A DNA stretch of 64,000 nucleotides, taken from Syngnathus acus (lineage: Eukaryota; Chordata; Actinopteri; Syngnathiformes; Syngnathidae). Positions 13,807 through 25,016 of this stretch are shown here, one piece after another. Location: positions 3,896,539-3,960,538 of the forward strand of contig NC_051097.1 in assembly GCF_901709675.1 (NCBI RefSeq), written 5' to 3'. The translations under genes and the position numbers were made by a program. Each line of letters starts with the position of its first letter. The stretch's first letter is position 1. The notes below the pieces were generated by a model. It searched no databases, was not told the origin of the DNA, and saw only the letters and a program-made list of their open reading frames with translations.

Positions 13807-14409
13807 TGTAATCTAATACCTCTACAACTTAATATTTGGAAATAAGTGAAGAAAGTTTAGACATCAGCATTAAAAAGACATTAGGAGACACATAAAGCCA
13901 TTAAAATTATGTGTTGAGTGGTACAATTTAACGTGAAGTTTGAAACATTTTTATTTTAAAGGACTTTATTAATCACAAGAAAATGAAACTGAAAAATGGT
14001 CCCACTAGTATTTTTGCCCTTTCATGTGCCTTAATTTAGCATTGTTTGCATGTAGTGATAGCACTGAGGGTATGTAATCTATGATTGACAAATGATTTTG
14101 CACGATCACTTTGATACAGACAATTAATTGAATGATGCATACAGATAGAGAACTGTACACAAAGCTTTACAAGGCACATAACACACTGTGGCTCCAGCTG
14201 AATTTAAAGAGTAGCCATTTGCACAGTGAGGACCACCAGCCTCCATAAACAGACAGCACTTGTACAGTCTCCCCGTCGGCATTTCCTCTCGCTCGCTCTC
14301 CGGCCTATGTTGTATTTTTTTAGGTATCTTAGGTGCCTTCCCACATGCAGCAATGTGTTTTCAATCTGAGACCAATTATTCATCTCCCCTTGGCTTTGTT
14401 CCCAGCAGT

Positions 14410-14424
14410 GAGAGAGAGCGAGAG

Positions 14425-14469
<45 letters not shown>
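14410..14469. repeat. (GA)n microsatellite
   Basis: Purine-only GA repeat with two early interruptions. Arg-Glu and Ser-Leu open frames over it are artefacts. Confidence 0.95.
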
Positions 14470-14475
<6 letters not shown>

Positions 14476-17400
14476 ACACAGGACTGTCTATACTTTACAA
14501 CCATTTTCCCATCTTACTGCTGTCAACTCCCCATCGGACTGAGCCCCTTGACAGGGACATTATGTGTTTAATAACTGCGTGTGTGTGCGTGCACATGAGC
14601 AAAAGCCCACAAACAGATGTGTGTATGTAATTAGCTAACTCAGTAATAATGACTTTAACTTCCTTGCGGCAATGCTACGAATGATGGGACATGCATAGAG
14701 AGGGAGAGAGGTTGATGGAGACTCCCAACCCTGTGGGCAGATTGCCTGACCTCGTTTAGTGACTTCATGTCAGAACCTTTGGCTTCCTACCCTATTTGCA
14801 GAGTACCCCCTAGTGGGAAAACCAGGAAGCAAGTACAATGTAAGGATGTAAGATTGTGCAGCAATAATTTATATTAATACACCTTTTCACTTATAGCATG
14901 ACCAAAATTATCTCTATGTTTTACAATACTGTTGGAAAGCTGCTCGTTTAACTGACGTCACAAGGCAAGGAACAAAAGAGTTATAGTCTCGCCATCACAC
15001 CATCACCGATTCCCTTTTCCACCGCTGGATCAAATCAGTGCATCTAAAAGCACATTTAATGCATAATAAATAACGGGGAAATATTTTCCTTTGTATGCTT
15101 CCCTCCATTTCTTTTTATTGGTTACCTGCTCCATAACTTTCTTTTCTCTCATAAATTCTTTTCATCACTCCCTCTGCAGTCTTTTTGCTTCTCTCTTTTT
15201 TTATCACTTCCTATCTCTTTCTCCAAATGCACACAAAGCAAACGCTGCATGGTTGTTTCTCTCCATACTGGCTCTGCCGTACCTTAAAGGTGCCAGGCCA
15301 ACACAACAGATGGAGATAAAGAAAGCAAACAAGGTTGGGGGGGGTGACTGAAAAGGGGGATTATCTGTAGTTATGTGTCTTGCTAAGAGCTCTAGTTACA
15401 AACTCATTGATGAATCCCTTTTACTAGCTGAGTCATTCAACCAATCCAGAATCATTCATCCCCACGACTCAGGATGGATTCAGGATTATAGCTTGCTGGG
15501 CCCATTTTGATCCACAGTGCTGTAGTGTCGTTTTAAAAGTTTGATTGTTTAATTCTTTGTTCTAAACCTGCCAAAAAGAAAACCAAAAGCTGACGCTCCC
15601 CCCTAAAATAAATGAAATCTGGTAAAAATTCACTATGTCACTAAGTTGCCTCAAAAAACAAACAATTTAACCCCATTCTCACACATCGTCCTAAGTGTGT
15701 TTTCTTTTGAGTTAATTGAAATGATTGTGCATGTTATATCATTGCCAGCGGTTCACTTTTACATCTGTATTTGATGACCTGGGAGAAAAACTGTCTCGGG
15801 AAGGCACAGTGGGGGATGCCGGATGTGCTTAGAGAAAAGATAGTCAACATCAAAGCAGACATCAACAGAGGGAAAACTCCGATCAGCTTCCTTCTTAATC
15901 CAAACCAAAGGACAGTAAAAGCTCGAAATGTTGCCTATTTGAATCCATCTTGAGTCAGTCTTTTGTAGGTTTGAAGTATTTTATTTCTGTTGCTGAAAAG
16001 CAAATTTATACGTTCATCTGGACAACATCTGGGCCACTTTCTTGTGCTCAATTTTCCCATGGTTTCTATTTTAATATTACCCACCAATCGTGAAAAATTT
16101 TCTCAATATTTTGTATGCCTCATATCCCTACAACGCTTTTATTAAGGCTAGTAAGTGCAGTTTCATTTGAAGAAGAGAAAGGATTATTAAACATTTAGAA
16201 TCTATAGTAAAATGAAAATTAGTAAAATCTGAATTCTCTCACCTCTTTGTCATATCTTTTTCTGTCTCTTGAGACAATCGTCAGGGCTTTCTGCCCTGCT
16301 GGAAAAGTAATTAAATTTATTGTTAATTATTATTTGTATTTTATTTCAAAAGTATCATCCATGATAAAGGAGCCAAATCCTAAAATATTAGACACGGAAC
16401 AACCTATTTCCAGGTTTGACTGCAAGGCGCAACAGACTGTTTGACTTCTCATTTGGTGGTGATAACTACATTTGTATTCAGGGGAAGTCTGAATTGTTCA
16501 CTTGAGACTCCTTTGCGGGACTTGTTGAAACCGTGAATAAATACTCTCATCACTCCAGACATAATCTGGATTTAAGCACTAAGAGGTTGATCATTTTCAA
16601 AAATCTGTCTCAAACGATATTGTTGACGAGTTGGAAGTTCTTTGGTTTGAGTCAGGTTTGATAGACAGCTGCTGACACTAGGAAAGTTAAAGCTGGCACA
16701 TGGGGTTCAGCAAAGACAGGACAAAGAAAGACCATCCATTGCTTCTGGCTAAGGTCATGATACCGTGGCGCCGCTTGACCCCCGCTAGTCATAATATCAG
16801 CAAGCTGTACTGAAATTCAGTCCATGGGAGGACATGTTTGCCTGGAACCAAAATCTTGGAGGTAGTGCCATATTTTTCTCTGTCTTTGGTTTCATATTTG
16901 AAAAGACTAATCAGAGAAAAAGATTAGAATATACTTTCTGGATAATAATGCCACGCGTGCACTCATCTGTGGCCACTAATCCTCCAGCACATGTACAATC
17001 TGTAGCGACAACTTGATACCCCGAACACCTCCCATCATGCTACTCACGTCTCATGTAACCCCAACATGTCAGCTGCAACAGCTGTATATCAAACCTTTTT
17101 CTTTTCCAGTCACACCTGGCTACGGTTCAGCTACAACTTCTCCACATGGAGCAGGTCTTGTCTCGTACTTCTGAACTGGAGCCAGCTCGTTCCAGTCTTA
17201 CCAAACTAAACAAACCTGTTGTGTTGTTTGGCAAACCCATCGGCCATCCCAATGGAAGCTCGGACACAGTCGCCGGCCTGTTCCCCCTCTTCATGACTTC
17301 TTTGTCAACGAACAAGAGCAGTATTCAAGACATCTGTAGTATGTCAGTGATACTGATCCAAGGCCCATTAGCAGCTATAGTGACACAACCAGCCGCTATG

Positions 17401-18541
17401 GCCTTAATCGCCGTCCGCTAAAAGCCTCAGATATGCAACCTTATATGGCGCCTTCGGGAATATATGTTTCCAATCATTCTCGTCTCGAATGAATACCTGT
17501 CTTATTCCTACTGAGCTTTTACTCCCCATCTCTTTTCCACACAATTTACAGTAGGCAAAATTGGGGGCCATAGTTAAGCTTTAACACATGCCTCATTTTC
17601 CAAAACTCCTGCAAAAGCTGTCTTCAAGCTTTCTTATTTGTTAGTGAAAATCACAGTGCAGAATGGGATCCTCTTAAGTCGAATGCTAACCAGACAATTA
17701 ACCCTTAAGTTCTGCACCAGCACAAGTCATCACTGCTTAGCGCTGACACTGATACATGGCTTTCGACTGATGAAGGGGTTTCACAGGAGGATTTCTGCCA
17801 GGGTGCTGGAGTGATTCAGTGGAGTCTTCTGAGAGAGTTTGGTTGATTGAATCTGACATATAGAGACCTTGCCAACACAGCATAAGTGTACCCTGGACAG
17901 AACCATGTACCTATACTACAAGCAAAGCATTTTAAATATGATCCTCTTGACAAGTGGTGACATTTGCTCATCATATGTTTATGAGCTGGTCACGGAATGG
18001 TAATTTTGTACAAAATAAAACTCTGATAGACTCTGTGGTAGACATCATGGGCTAATGATTGTGCCCATATCTCGCTGCGTGGTGTGAAAGTTATTTCATC
18101 ATCAGGGTTCATTCAAAGTCGGCAAAGAATATGTACCTACTGTTTTAACGGTCACAGATTTTCTTGTTACATTTTAACAAGGCTTTTGCGACCGTTAAAA
18201 CTGTTGGGGTATGTCTGGCCAACATCTTTGTGACTGTTTGCTCTCTTAAAGGAACACATGAAAAATCAACATTAGGGCTGGGCTCAAACAATCCCTACGA
18301 GTTATGATCTTATCTCATTTACTGTCATCTCTGTTAAACGGACTCGCAGATGTCTATAGCTGTCAGTGGCAGTGAATGAGTCAAAAGCATTAATTGAGAA
18401 ATGAGTACAGAGATCTCCCAGTATTTCCCGTATCAGGATGTTAGTATTAGCGTGAGCAGCTTTACACTGTCATATTGTTATTGTTTAATGGAAACCCTTG
18501 CCTAAATTTCTTTGGATTAACCCGCAATAAACAAATAAATC

Positions 18542-18736
<195 letters not shown>

Positions 18737-18855
18737 TATGCACAAATTTGCTCTTCAAATGAAGTCCTTGATTTGCAAAACTCCTCTTGTTTATTGTTGA
18801 GTACTGTCCCTTCCGGATCTTCTAATATTTTGCTTTTATTCTGTCTGTTTTTCAG

Positions 18856-19148
18856 GTTTTACCGGGGGGATTACCACATTGACGTCTGCATAAATGACTA
18901 CCTTGACGTCTACTGTCCGCATTACATCAGCACGGTGTCGGATGAGCGGGCTGAGCGTTATGTGCTTTACATGGTGAACTATGATGGCTACAGCTCATGT
19001 GACCACACCGCCAAGGGCTTCAAGCGCTGGGAGTGCAACAGACCTTTGTCTTCAAACGGACCGCTCAAGTTTTCAGAAAAGTTTCAGCTCTTTACACCCT
19101 TCTCATTAGGCTTTGAGTTCCGTCCTGGCAGAGAGTACTACTACATCT
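18856..19148 (+). CDS. efna5: efna5 exon 2 (ephrin receptor-binding domain)
   Basis: The acceptor is TTTTTCAG|G and the donor is ATCT|GTGAGT. At 293 bp it holds most of the ephrin ectodomain, from [10 protein letters not shown] to GREYYYI. The first base completes an Arg codon and the last base begins a Ser codon. The open frame runs past the donor to a stop at 19195, which is intronic read-through. Confidence 0.95.
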
Positions 19149-22100
19149 GTGAGTATGGATGGCGATTATTGGAGGCTACTCATTGGTATCATTAACAGAT
19201 CACACAAAAGAATGACTTTAGTCTGTCTTTACAATGTTGAGTTAACTCTATGAGTTATGTTGTGCAGGTTTCAACAATATTGTGGAATATTTAAAGTCAA
19301 ACACATTTCATTGTTTAACATTTGATTCTTAATAGCCATATGAAATAAAAAATATATTTATAATAATTAAAAAAATACTGGGATAAAACATTTAACTTTA
19401 GGACTGGGAATCAAAGTCAGCCAATCAGTTGTGTTGACTACAAATAAAGTAAAAACAAAAATTTATGCCTCAAAACATTTTTTTGTAACATTAAAGACAT
19501 TTGATAAATCGTTCTATTCTTTTTTTTTATTAATCGTAAATCAGGTCAGTCTTTCTGTTTGTGTCATAAAAGTCCACCCAATTGTGACACTTGCAGAAAT
19601 GAGGCAACATCAGACACGATGGTTGTTTAGATTTTACAAATACTATACATATATACTAATACTATAATTTACTACTTTACCCCAAAAATGTTTTGATTGT
19701 TAGTCAGACAACATTAGTGTTTGATTTTCCACTACACATTTGGTTACAAATAGAATATGTTAACCTTTTAGAAATATGAAAAATGTTTAAGAGCAATACT
19801 GCAAAAACAAGTAAATAAATCCCACTGTAACTGTTTTGTTCTGGTTCACTGGAGTCAGACACAAGTCATGAGCAGAAAAATTATTTTACACTGAAGTGTC
19901 TTTTGTTGCTTCCTGGCTAAAGTTCAGCTTTTTTTCTTTTTTCTCCTTGTGAGAAAACTCGGGAAAACAAGCAGCTGGAAACGTATGTTTTCCTAAGTGA
20001 TGTCACTGCCCTGCAGGGGCAGAACAGAGGGACGAGACTAGATACAGTGGCTCCTGATGGTAGATTTGAAGTATTTCAAAAACACTTCAAGTCAAAGACA
20101 AGTAGAAGGAACCAATAAGAACTTGTTTGGCAATCCCCAAGAGACATTCAACAATTAATTGGAGCAAGACCTGAAATGTACAGAGAATACTCAAGTCTAA
20201 AAATGTTTGTTTCTCACAAATCTGTTAAAAATTGTCAGTCTAAAATTTAAGTCTATGATATTTTGGTACTGTAATGTTTTTATTGGCTCTCAGTATTGAA
20301 CCTGATGTTTTTATCGGCCATTGAACCTGAGCGTACTTGTATAAATGAGATTAAATTTTTCAATCATGCCTCAAAAGATTTTTTGCTTAAGATGGACTAA
20401 TATTTTACTAATGTTGATTTATTTTTTAATCATTTCACGTTTGCATGCTTCCTCCATACCGAGAGTAGGCAGACGGTTCTGTAATGGTGTGGTAGCGTTC
20501 TGCTGCGTCTGTTATTTTCTTTTTAATTTGTTATTCTACATTTGTTTTGGAAAGCATAAACAGATGAAAAGTGGAAACACCCAGGAGCCTTTGCTTAGAC
20601 TGTTGCTGTTGACAGGAGGCCTATCAGATGTGCAGAAAGATTTTCATAATGTGCAGGAAAATAATGTGCTACAGCTGTTGAATATCTCACTGATGCAGAA
20701 TCAGATAGTGACCTCAAGGCTGCATGTTTGTATTATGCTATGCTCATGCTAATTTTATACGCTGTTAACTATGTTTTAGCAGCTGCTGCTATTGGTCCCA
20801 CTACAGACGGTGTCTTACTGGAACAAAACATAACAATAGCTGATCGCTCACTGAAGCATTGCACGTCAACTTTGGGTTGGAATTCTGTAAGTGACAAAGT
20901 GAGGTGGGGGTAGGGGTTATGTCTGCCTGCCTCAGTGAGACAGATACTCCTTTATCCTCCTCCACGGTGATTGTCACTGGCCCCAGGCAGGAGGGAAGTG
21001 GAGGCGGGGTCACGTCAAATAGATGACACCTGCTGTTGGCTACTGGCCGTCTGGCAGACCGGCATAAAGGCCGAGCAGAATTGCCGGCTGGTCTAGCAAG
21101 GCCAAAGGTTACTAAGATGACTATGAAGTCATTGCTCCTGGCTTCTCAAGGCCTTAGAAGGCGGCATGTTTTTCTTATAGAGCTGTAGTTGAGCAGGGGA
21201 AGCCTGATCCTAATCTCGGGGGATAGAAATCCAATTTTCAGAGGAGACAGTTGAGAGTCTGGCTCGCCCCATGTGAGAGAGATGACTGACTCCCCGTAAA
21301 GCCTCCAATTCTTCAAACGGCCAGGCTCAGCGCTTGTGTACACTCAGCACAGATCTACATCGATAATGACGTGAGCTTGAATAGCACAAGCAGCTTTCCC
21401 TTTAACTTCTCGCAGAGAAACAAGCACAAAAGACCCCGACATAAACCAATCCTTACGCATCTGATCCCCGAGTATTTCTATCGTGGTCTGGCTAATTCCC
21501 TTTACAAAGAGACCTGCTATTCTCTGTTGGCACCAAACCTGAAATAATAGTGATTGTGAGGCGATACAAACTCTATTTTTGTGTGCCATTTTTCCAAACA
21601 TATTTTAGTCTTCTGAATTTAGATAGACAAAATAATTTAGAGGTTTATTTTTTGTTTGATGCCACATTGTAAATTTTTATATTATGTCGTCTGTGCTGTT
21701 TTTAAATATGATAATAGCATTAATGTTTACATTTAGCATAAATGTATGTATATGGCGATTTGCCCCGATGAGTAGAGTTGGTAAAAACAGGTGACTAACT
21801 GTATACAGTTTTTAAAAGTTGAGTCAGTGTGATTCAGTAGAGTTGTTAGTAGAGTTGGTAAAAGAAAGGTGACTAACTGTATACAGTTTTTAAAAGTTGA
21901 GTTTGAGTCAGTGTGATTCACTTTTCCTTTGTTGATTATTGTTGTTCCTTTTTTGTACCTTACTGTCTTCAGGTTTCTCATGCTAAAATAGTGTTAATGG
22001 TAGCACCATTCACGTGACAGCCCTAGAATATTCTTTAATGTATTTTTTTTCTTACTGGTTTGCGTGGAGGTATAATTGTAGGTAGAGCTTTCAGTAAGTG

Positions 22101-24382
22101 GTAGTGGAGCTCAGCCATGTTGCTCGAGGATTTGGAAAAAAAGGCAGACTGTGACCTCAGTGGTGTGTTGGAGTCTGAAGGGATGTTTGCATTTGCTGTG
22201 AAAGAGGCGGCTAGTTACTGAACACAGGACAATGGAATGAAATGCGAGTCACAAAAAAAAAAGAATAAATACGAGGGGCAATTCTTGATAAGAGCACAGT
22301 AAAATGTCTGCCAATTCTTACATGACAACTACGTCATATGACACCCCATGATGCATAATTGCACTCGCGGCCAGTTGTTGAAAAGAAATGAGCAGCTTTG
22401 TGTTTCCTACTCTTTCTGCTGAGGTTTATTCTCTTGTATTTCTAAAGTGGTTTGGCCTTTTTAGCATTCAAAAACATGACAGTAGCCTCAGCTATTGATG
22501 TGTCGTTGTCACTGTTTGCAGAACAAACACAACTACAATTAAGCTTCTTTTTTTTTTTGTGTGGCTGTCCTCCGCGACATTTGGAAATATATGCATAGAT
22601 TGATTGCTTACTAATATTTTCTGTATCAGTAGTTGGATGATTTCGCTAAGAGGTTCAGGTCTGCCTTGACCTTTAGTGAAGCAAGATTTTTTTTTATATA
22701 ATTTCAAGAAATGTTTAATTAGTTCCAGTCAAATAAGATAAATACGAATACACTGCTAGATCATGGCCACACTCTTCAGACACAAAGAGACACTTGTAAG
22801 TTATTGGATAGCCGTTGACATGGACAGACACGTTTATATCCTCCCTCTGCTACTTGACATCCAATATTCCACTCATGCCAGGGTTTACGATGACTTTTTA
22901 TCTCCACACCATCTGATATTGCACTTTTTGAAAGAAAAGCCTCCGTCACGGGTAAGACTGGAAACGCTGGGTCTGAATGTGTCACACTGAGGTTTTAGAT
23001 GAATGAGGATGAACGGGTTTCAACAGACACCTATACATTCAGTTGCAGTCTAGGACAGACAGGACAAGACATTTGAAACAAATAAAATGTGTCATTACAT
23101 CACAAAGTCATTTTTGCAATTTCATGTGCATCGGTAAAATTTTGACAGTCGTCGTCTAAACAGAAAACGCAAAGGAAAAACGTTTTCATGAGCTCTTTGT
23201 CATGTAAACATTTAAGCACCAGGAAATGACTGAGGTCAGTCTTTCTATGCTCATGTGAAGCCAGAGAGAGAGAGATTAGGAGATTGTCAGATGAAGATTG
23301 TGCCAGAGGACACATCAGAATATTCCAGACAATAGCAAAGGCGCAAGTGGAAGGCTGGCTACTTCAGTAGAGTATGAATGACTAAATTAACTAAGAAACT
23401 CAAAGGTTTCTGGAAACACATGAAGGTGAGCATAACCGAAATGAGAAATAGAATTACGCGGATGATATTAAGTTGCTTTATGGAAGCGTATGTGGAATCT
23501 AAATGCTTTTATACCAGGATGAGGGAAGAAAGTTCAGAAAGAGAAATAAAGTTGAATTTTTCTCGTGGAAAAACATTGTCCTTGTCAGCTTGTTCGTTCA
23601 TACTCACAAATTATGACTATTTATTTATTTGTTAGTAGTTAATAGTCAAATACTGTGGAATTTATGTTTCTAATATTTATGCTAGCTACATGTCTTGTGT
23701 TTAGTGACAAACAAAAATGGACTGCTTTGACTCTGTGCTGCAAATTTCTTGAAAATGAGTTTCTTTGGAATATATCAGAATAGGGAAATACTGAGAAAAA
23801 CATTTATGTTATTTGTGTTGAATAGTTGCTGGATTTTTCTTTCCACAGCTTCCCTCACTGACGCCAAAGGAAGAAGGAGCTGCCTTCGACTCAAAGTCTT
23901 TGTTAGGCCACAAAGTAAGTTGCGCATTGTTGGGACTGTAGATGTGTGACGTCCGACTTCAGTAATCACACGTCTTCTTCTCTCCTCTTTGTGTTTCAAG
24001 ACAATTGTGTGCGAAACTCTGGGAGCGTACAGGAAGGGGTCGACTTTGACGAAAACAGTCACAACAGTCTAGAACCAAGAGGTCGGTGGGGTTTTGTCTG
24101 CATGTACGTGTGTGTGTGTGTGTGTTTGTGTGTGCGTGCATGTGTGTGTGTGTGTGCGTGTGTGTCGGGAGACAGGGTTGGGGGTGTTGGTTTAGGGGAA
24201 TTTTATCTTCTCTTGAGAATTCTGGAATTAGATTTGTTATCCACCCTGAAGGAAATTCAGGGTTGGAACATTTACTAATCATTTAGCAAATTGTTTAAAA
24301 TGTTCACACATTTTAAAATACCCAATAAAATTTTACTCTAAATTTTATTAAAGCAAGCTGCTGCCATGACACACACACACAC

Positions 24383-24432
<50 letters not shown>

Positions 24433-25016
24433 TCAAGAAATAATACTTAATTTAAATCTTACCTGATTGTGTACATTTTAATCATGTCTCAGAAATTAAG
24501 GCAAACAATAACTCTCGTGCCATTTAATGGCCTCCCAACACCAAAAAGTTTCATCATTATTTTCTTCAAATTACGAAAATGAGCTAACCTCTGAAACTGT
24601 AACTCTAAAGTAAACTTTCTGACGTAATTGCTGTCTTCTCAGTGTCGTATTTAGTGGTTTAGAAATCCCCTTAAAGACCACAGACCATCCAAATTATTAT
24701 TTTATTGAGCCCGTAGAGATTTTTGTGACTTGGAGTGCATGCGTGACCTCTATATGCTCTCATTACTATTTGTAATATAAAGACACACTCACACATGTGT
24801 TTAGTATAAGAATCATGCACTTTCCTCCCGGCGTATTTGATCATTTGCCAGCTCAATAATAATGCAATAATGTCATCTTTTTCCCCTTCAGATGACATCA
24901 GTCACGAGTCACCGGAGCCTTCTCGAAGGGACGTGAACTCTTCCGCCCGGTGTTGCAATTCCGTACTCCTGCTTAGCTCGGCTATCATCCTCCTGGCAGC
25001 GATCTTGTCTTTATAG
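18856..25016 (+). CDS. efna5: Ephrin-A5, exons 2-5 (5' part missing)
   Basis: GPI-anchored ligand for Eph receptor tyrosine kinases, acting at the cell surface in axon guidance and tissue boundary formation. The spliced product of 18856-19148, 23849-23914, 24001-24081 and 24892-25016 gives 187 residues after the split codon, in one continuous frame. With a first exon of about 41 codons this would match the roughly 228 residues usual for ephrin-A5. Visible features are the [15 protein letters not shown] receptor-binding domain start, the conserved cysteines (YCPHY, SSCDHT, WECNRP, RRSCLRL), the [13 protein letters not shown] receptor-contact loop, and a linker. The C-terminus is short and hydrophobic, preceded by small residues, as expected for GPI attachment. 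[16 protein letters not shown] and RRSCL-LKVFVRP favour A5 over A2 or A3. The a/b teleost paralogue cannot be decided. Exon 1 is not found in the window. Confidence 0.95.
19149..23848 (+). other. efna5 intron 2
   Basis: A 4.7-kb intron bounded by GTGAGT and TTTCCACAG. It is AT-rich. It contains an imperfect tandem duplication at 21773-21920 and a stretch at 20990-21350 of more even base composition that could be conserved non-coding sequence. No exon was recognised inside it. Confidence 0.85.
21773..21920. repeat. Two-copy imperfect tandem duplication
   Basis: A unit of about 65-70 bp beginning TAGAGTTGGTAAAA and ending CAGTGTGATTCA occurs at 21773-21837 and again at 21850-21920. The second copy has a short GAGTTT insertion. 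It is non-coding. Confidence 0.9.
23849..23914 (+). CDS. efna5: efna5 exon 3
   Basis: Acceptor TTTCCACAG, donor AAA|GTAAGT, 66 bp. It encodes [22 protein letters not shown] together with the split codon, which is the last strand of the ephrin fold with its conserved Cys. The following intron is only 86 bp. Confidence 0.95.
24001..24081 (+). CDS. efna5: efna5 exon 4 (27-codon linker exon)
   Basis: The acceptor is GTGTTTCAAG. The donor is AGAG|GTCGGT, which departs from consensus at several positions after the GT. The exon is 81 bp, exactly 27 codons, so skipping keeps frame. Its end (NSLEP) matches the mammalian ephrin-A5 linker exon that is alternatively spliced. The boundary was chosen because G|AT restores the D-D-I-S-H-E continuation in exon 5. 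Confidence 0.9.
24107..24165. repeat. (TG)n repeat just inside efna5 intron 4
   Basis: Begins 25 nt after the exon 4 donor, with a few CG and CA interruptions. In the transcript it is a UG repeat. Confidence 0.95.
24369..24431. repeat. (CA)n repeat in efna5 intron 4
   Basis: Nearly pure CA run of about 31 units with one CG. It is complementary to the TG run 204 bp upstream. Confidence 0.95.
24892..25016 (+). CDS. efna5: efna5 exon 5 (GPI-anchor signal, stop)
   Basis: Acceptor TTCCCCTTCAG, stop TAG at 25014-25016. It encodes [14 protein letters not shown], then NSSARCCNS, then a hydrophobic tail rich in Leu, Ile and Ala ending AAILSL. The tail serves as a GPI transamidase signal and is not a lasting membrane helix. 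NSS is a possible N-glycosylation site or lies next to the anchor site. Confidence 0.94.

Noticed and set aside
17146-17421. 91-residue frame in a more even-composition stretch
   Set aside because: No family recognised, no splice context and no similarity to neighbours; left as non-coding.
20345-20752. 135-residue frame inside efna5 intron 2
   Set aside because: Hydrophobic composition reflects T-rich DNA; no domain or splice support.
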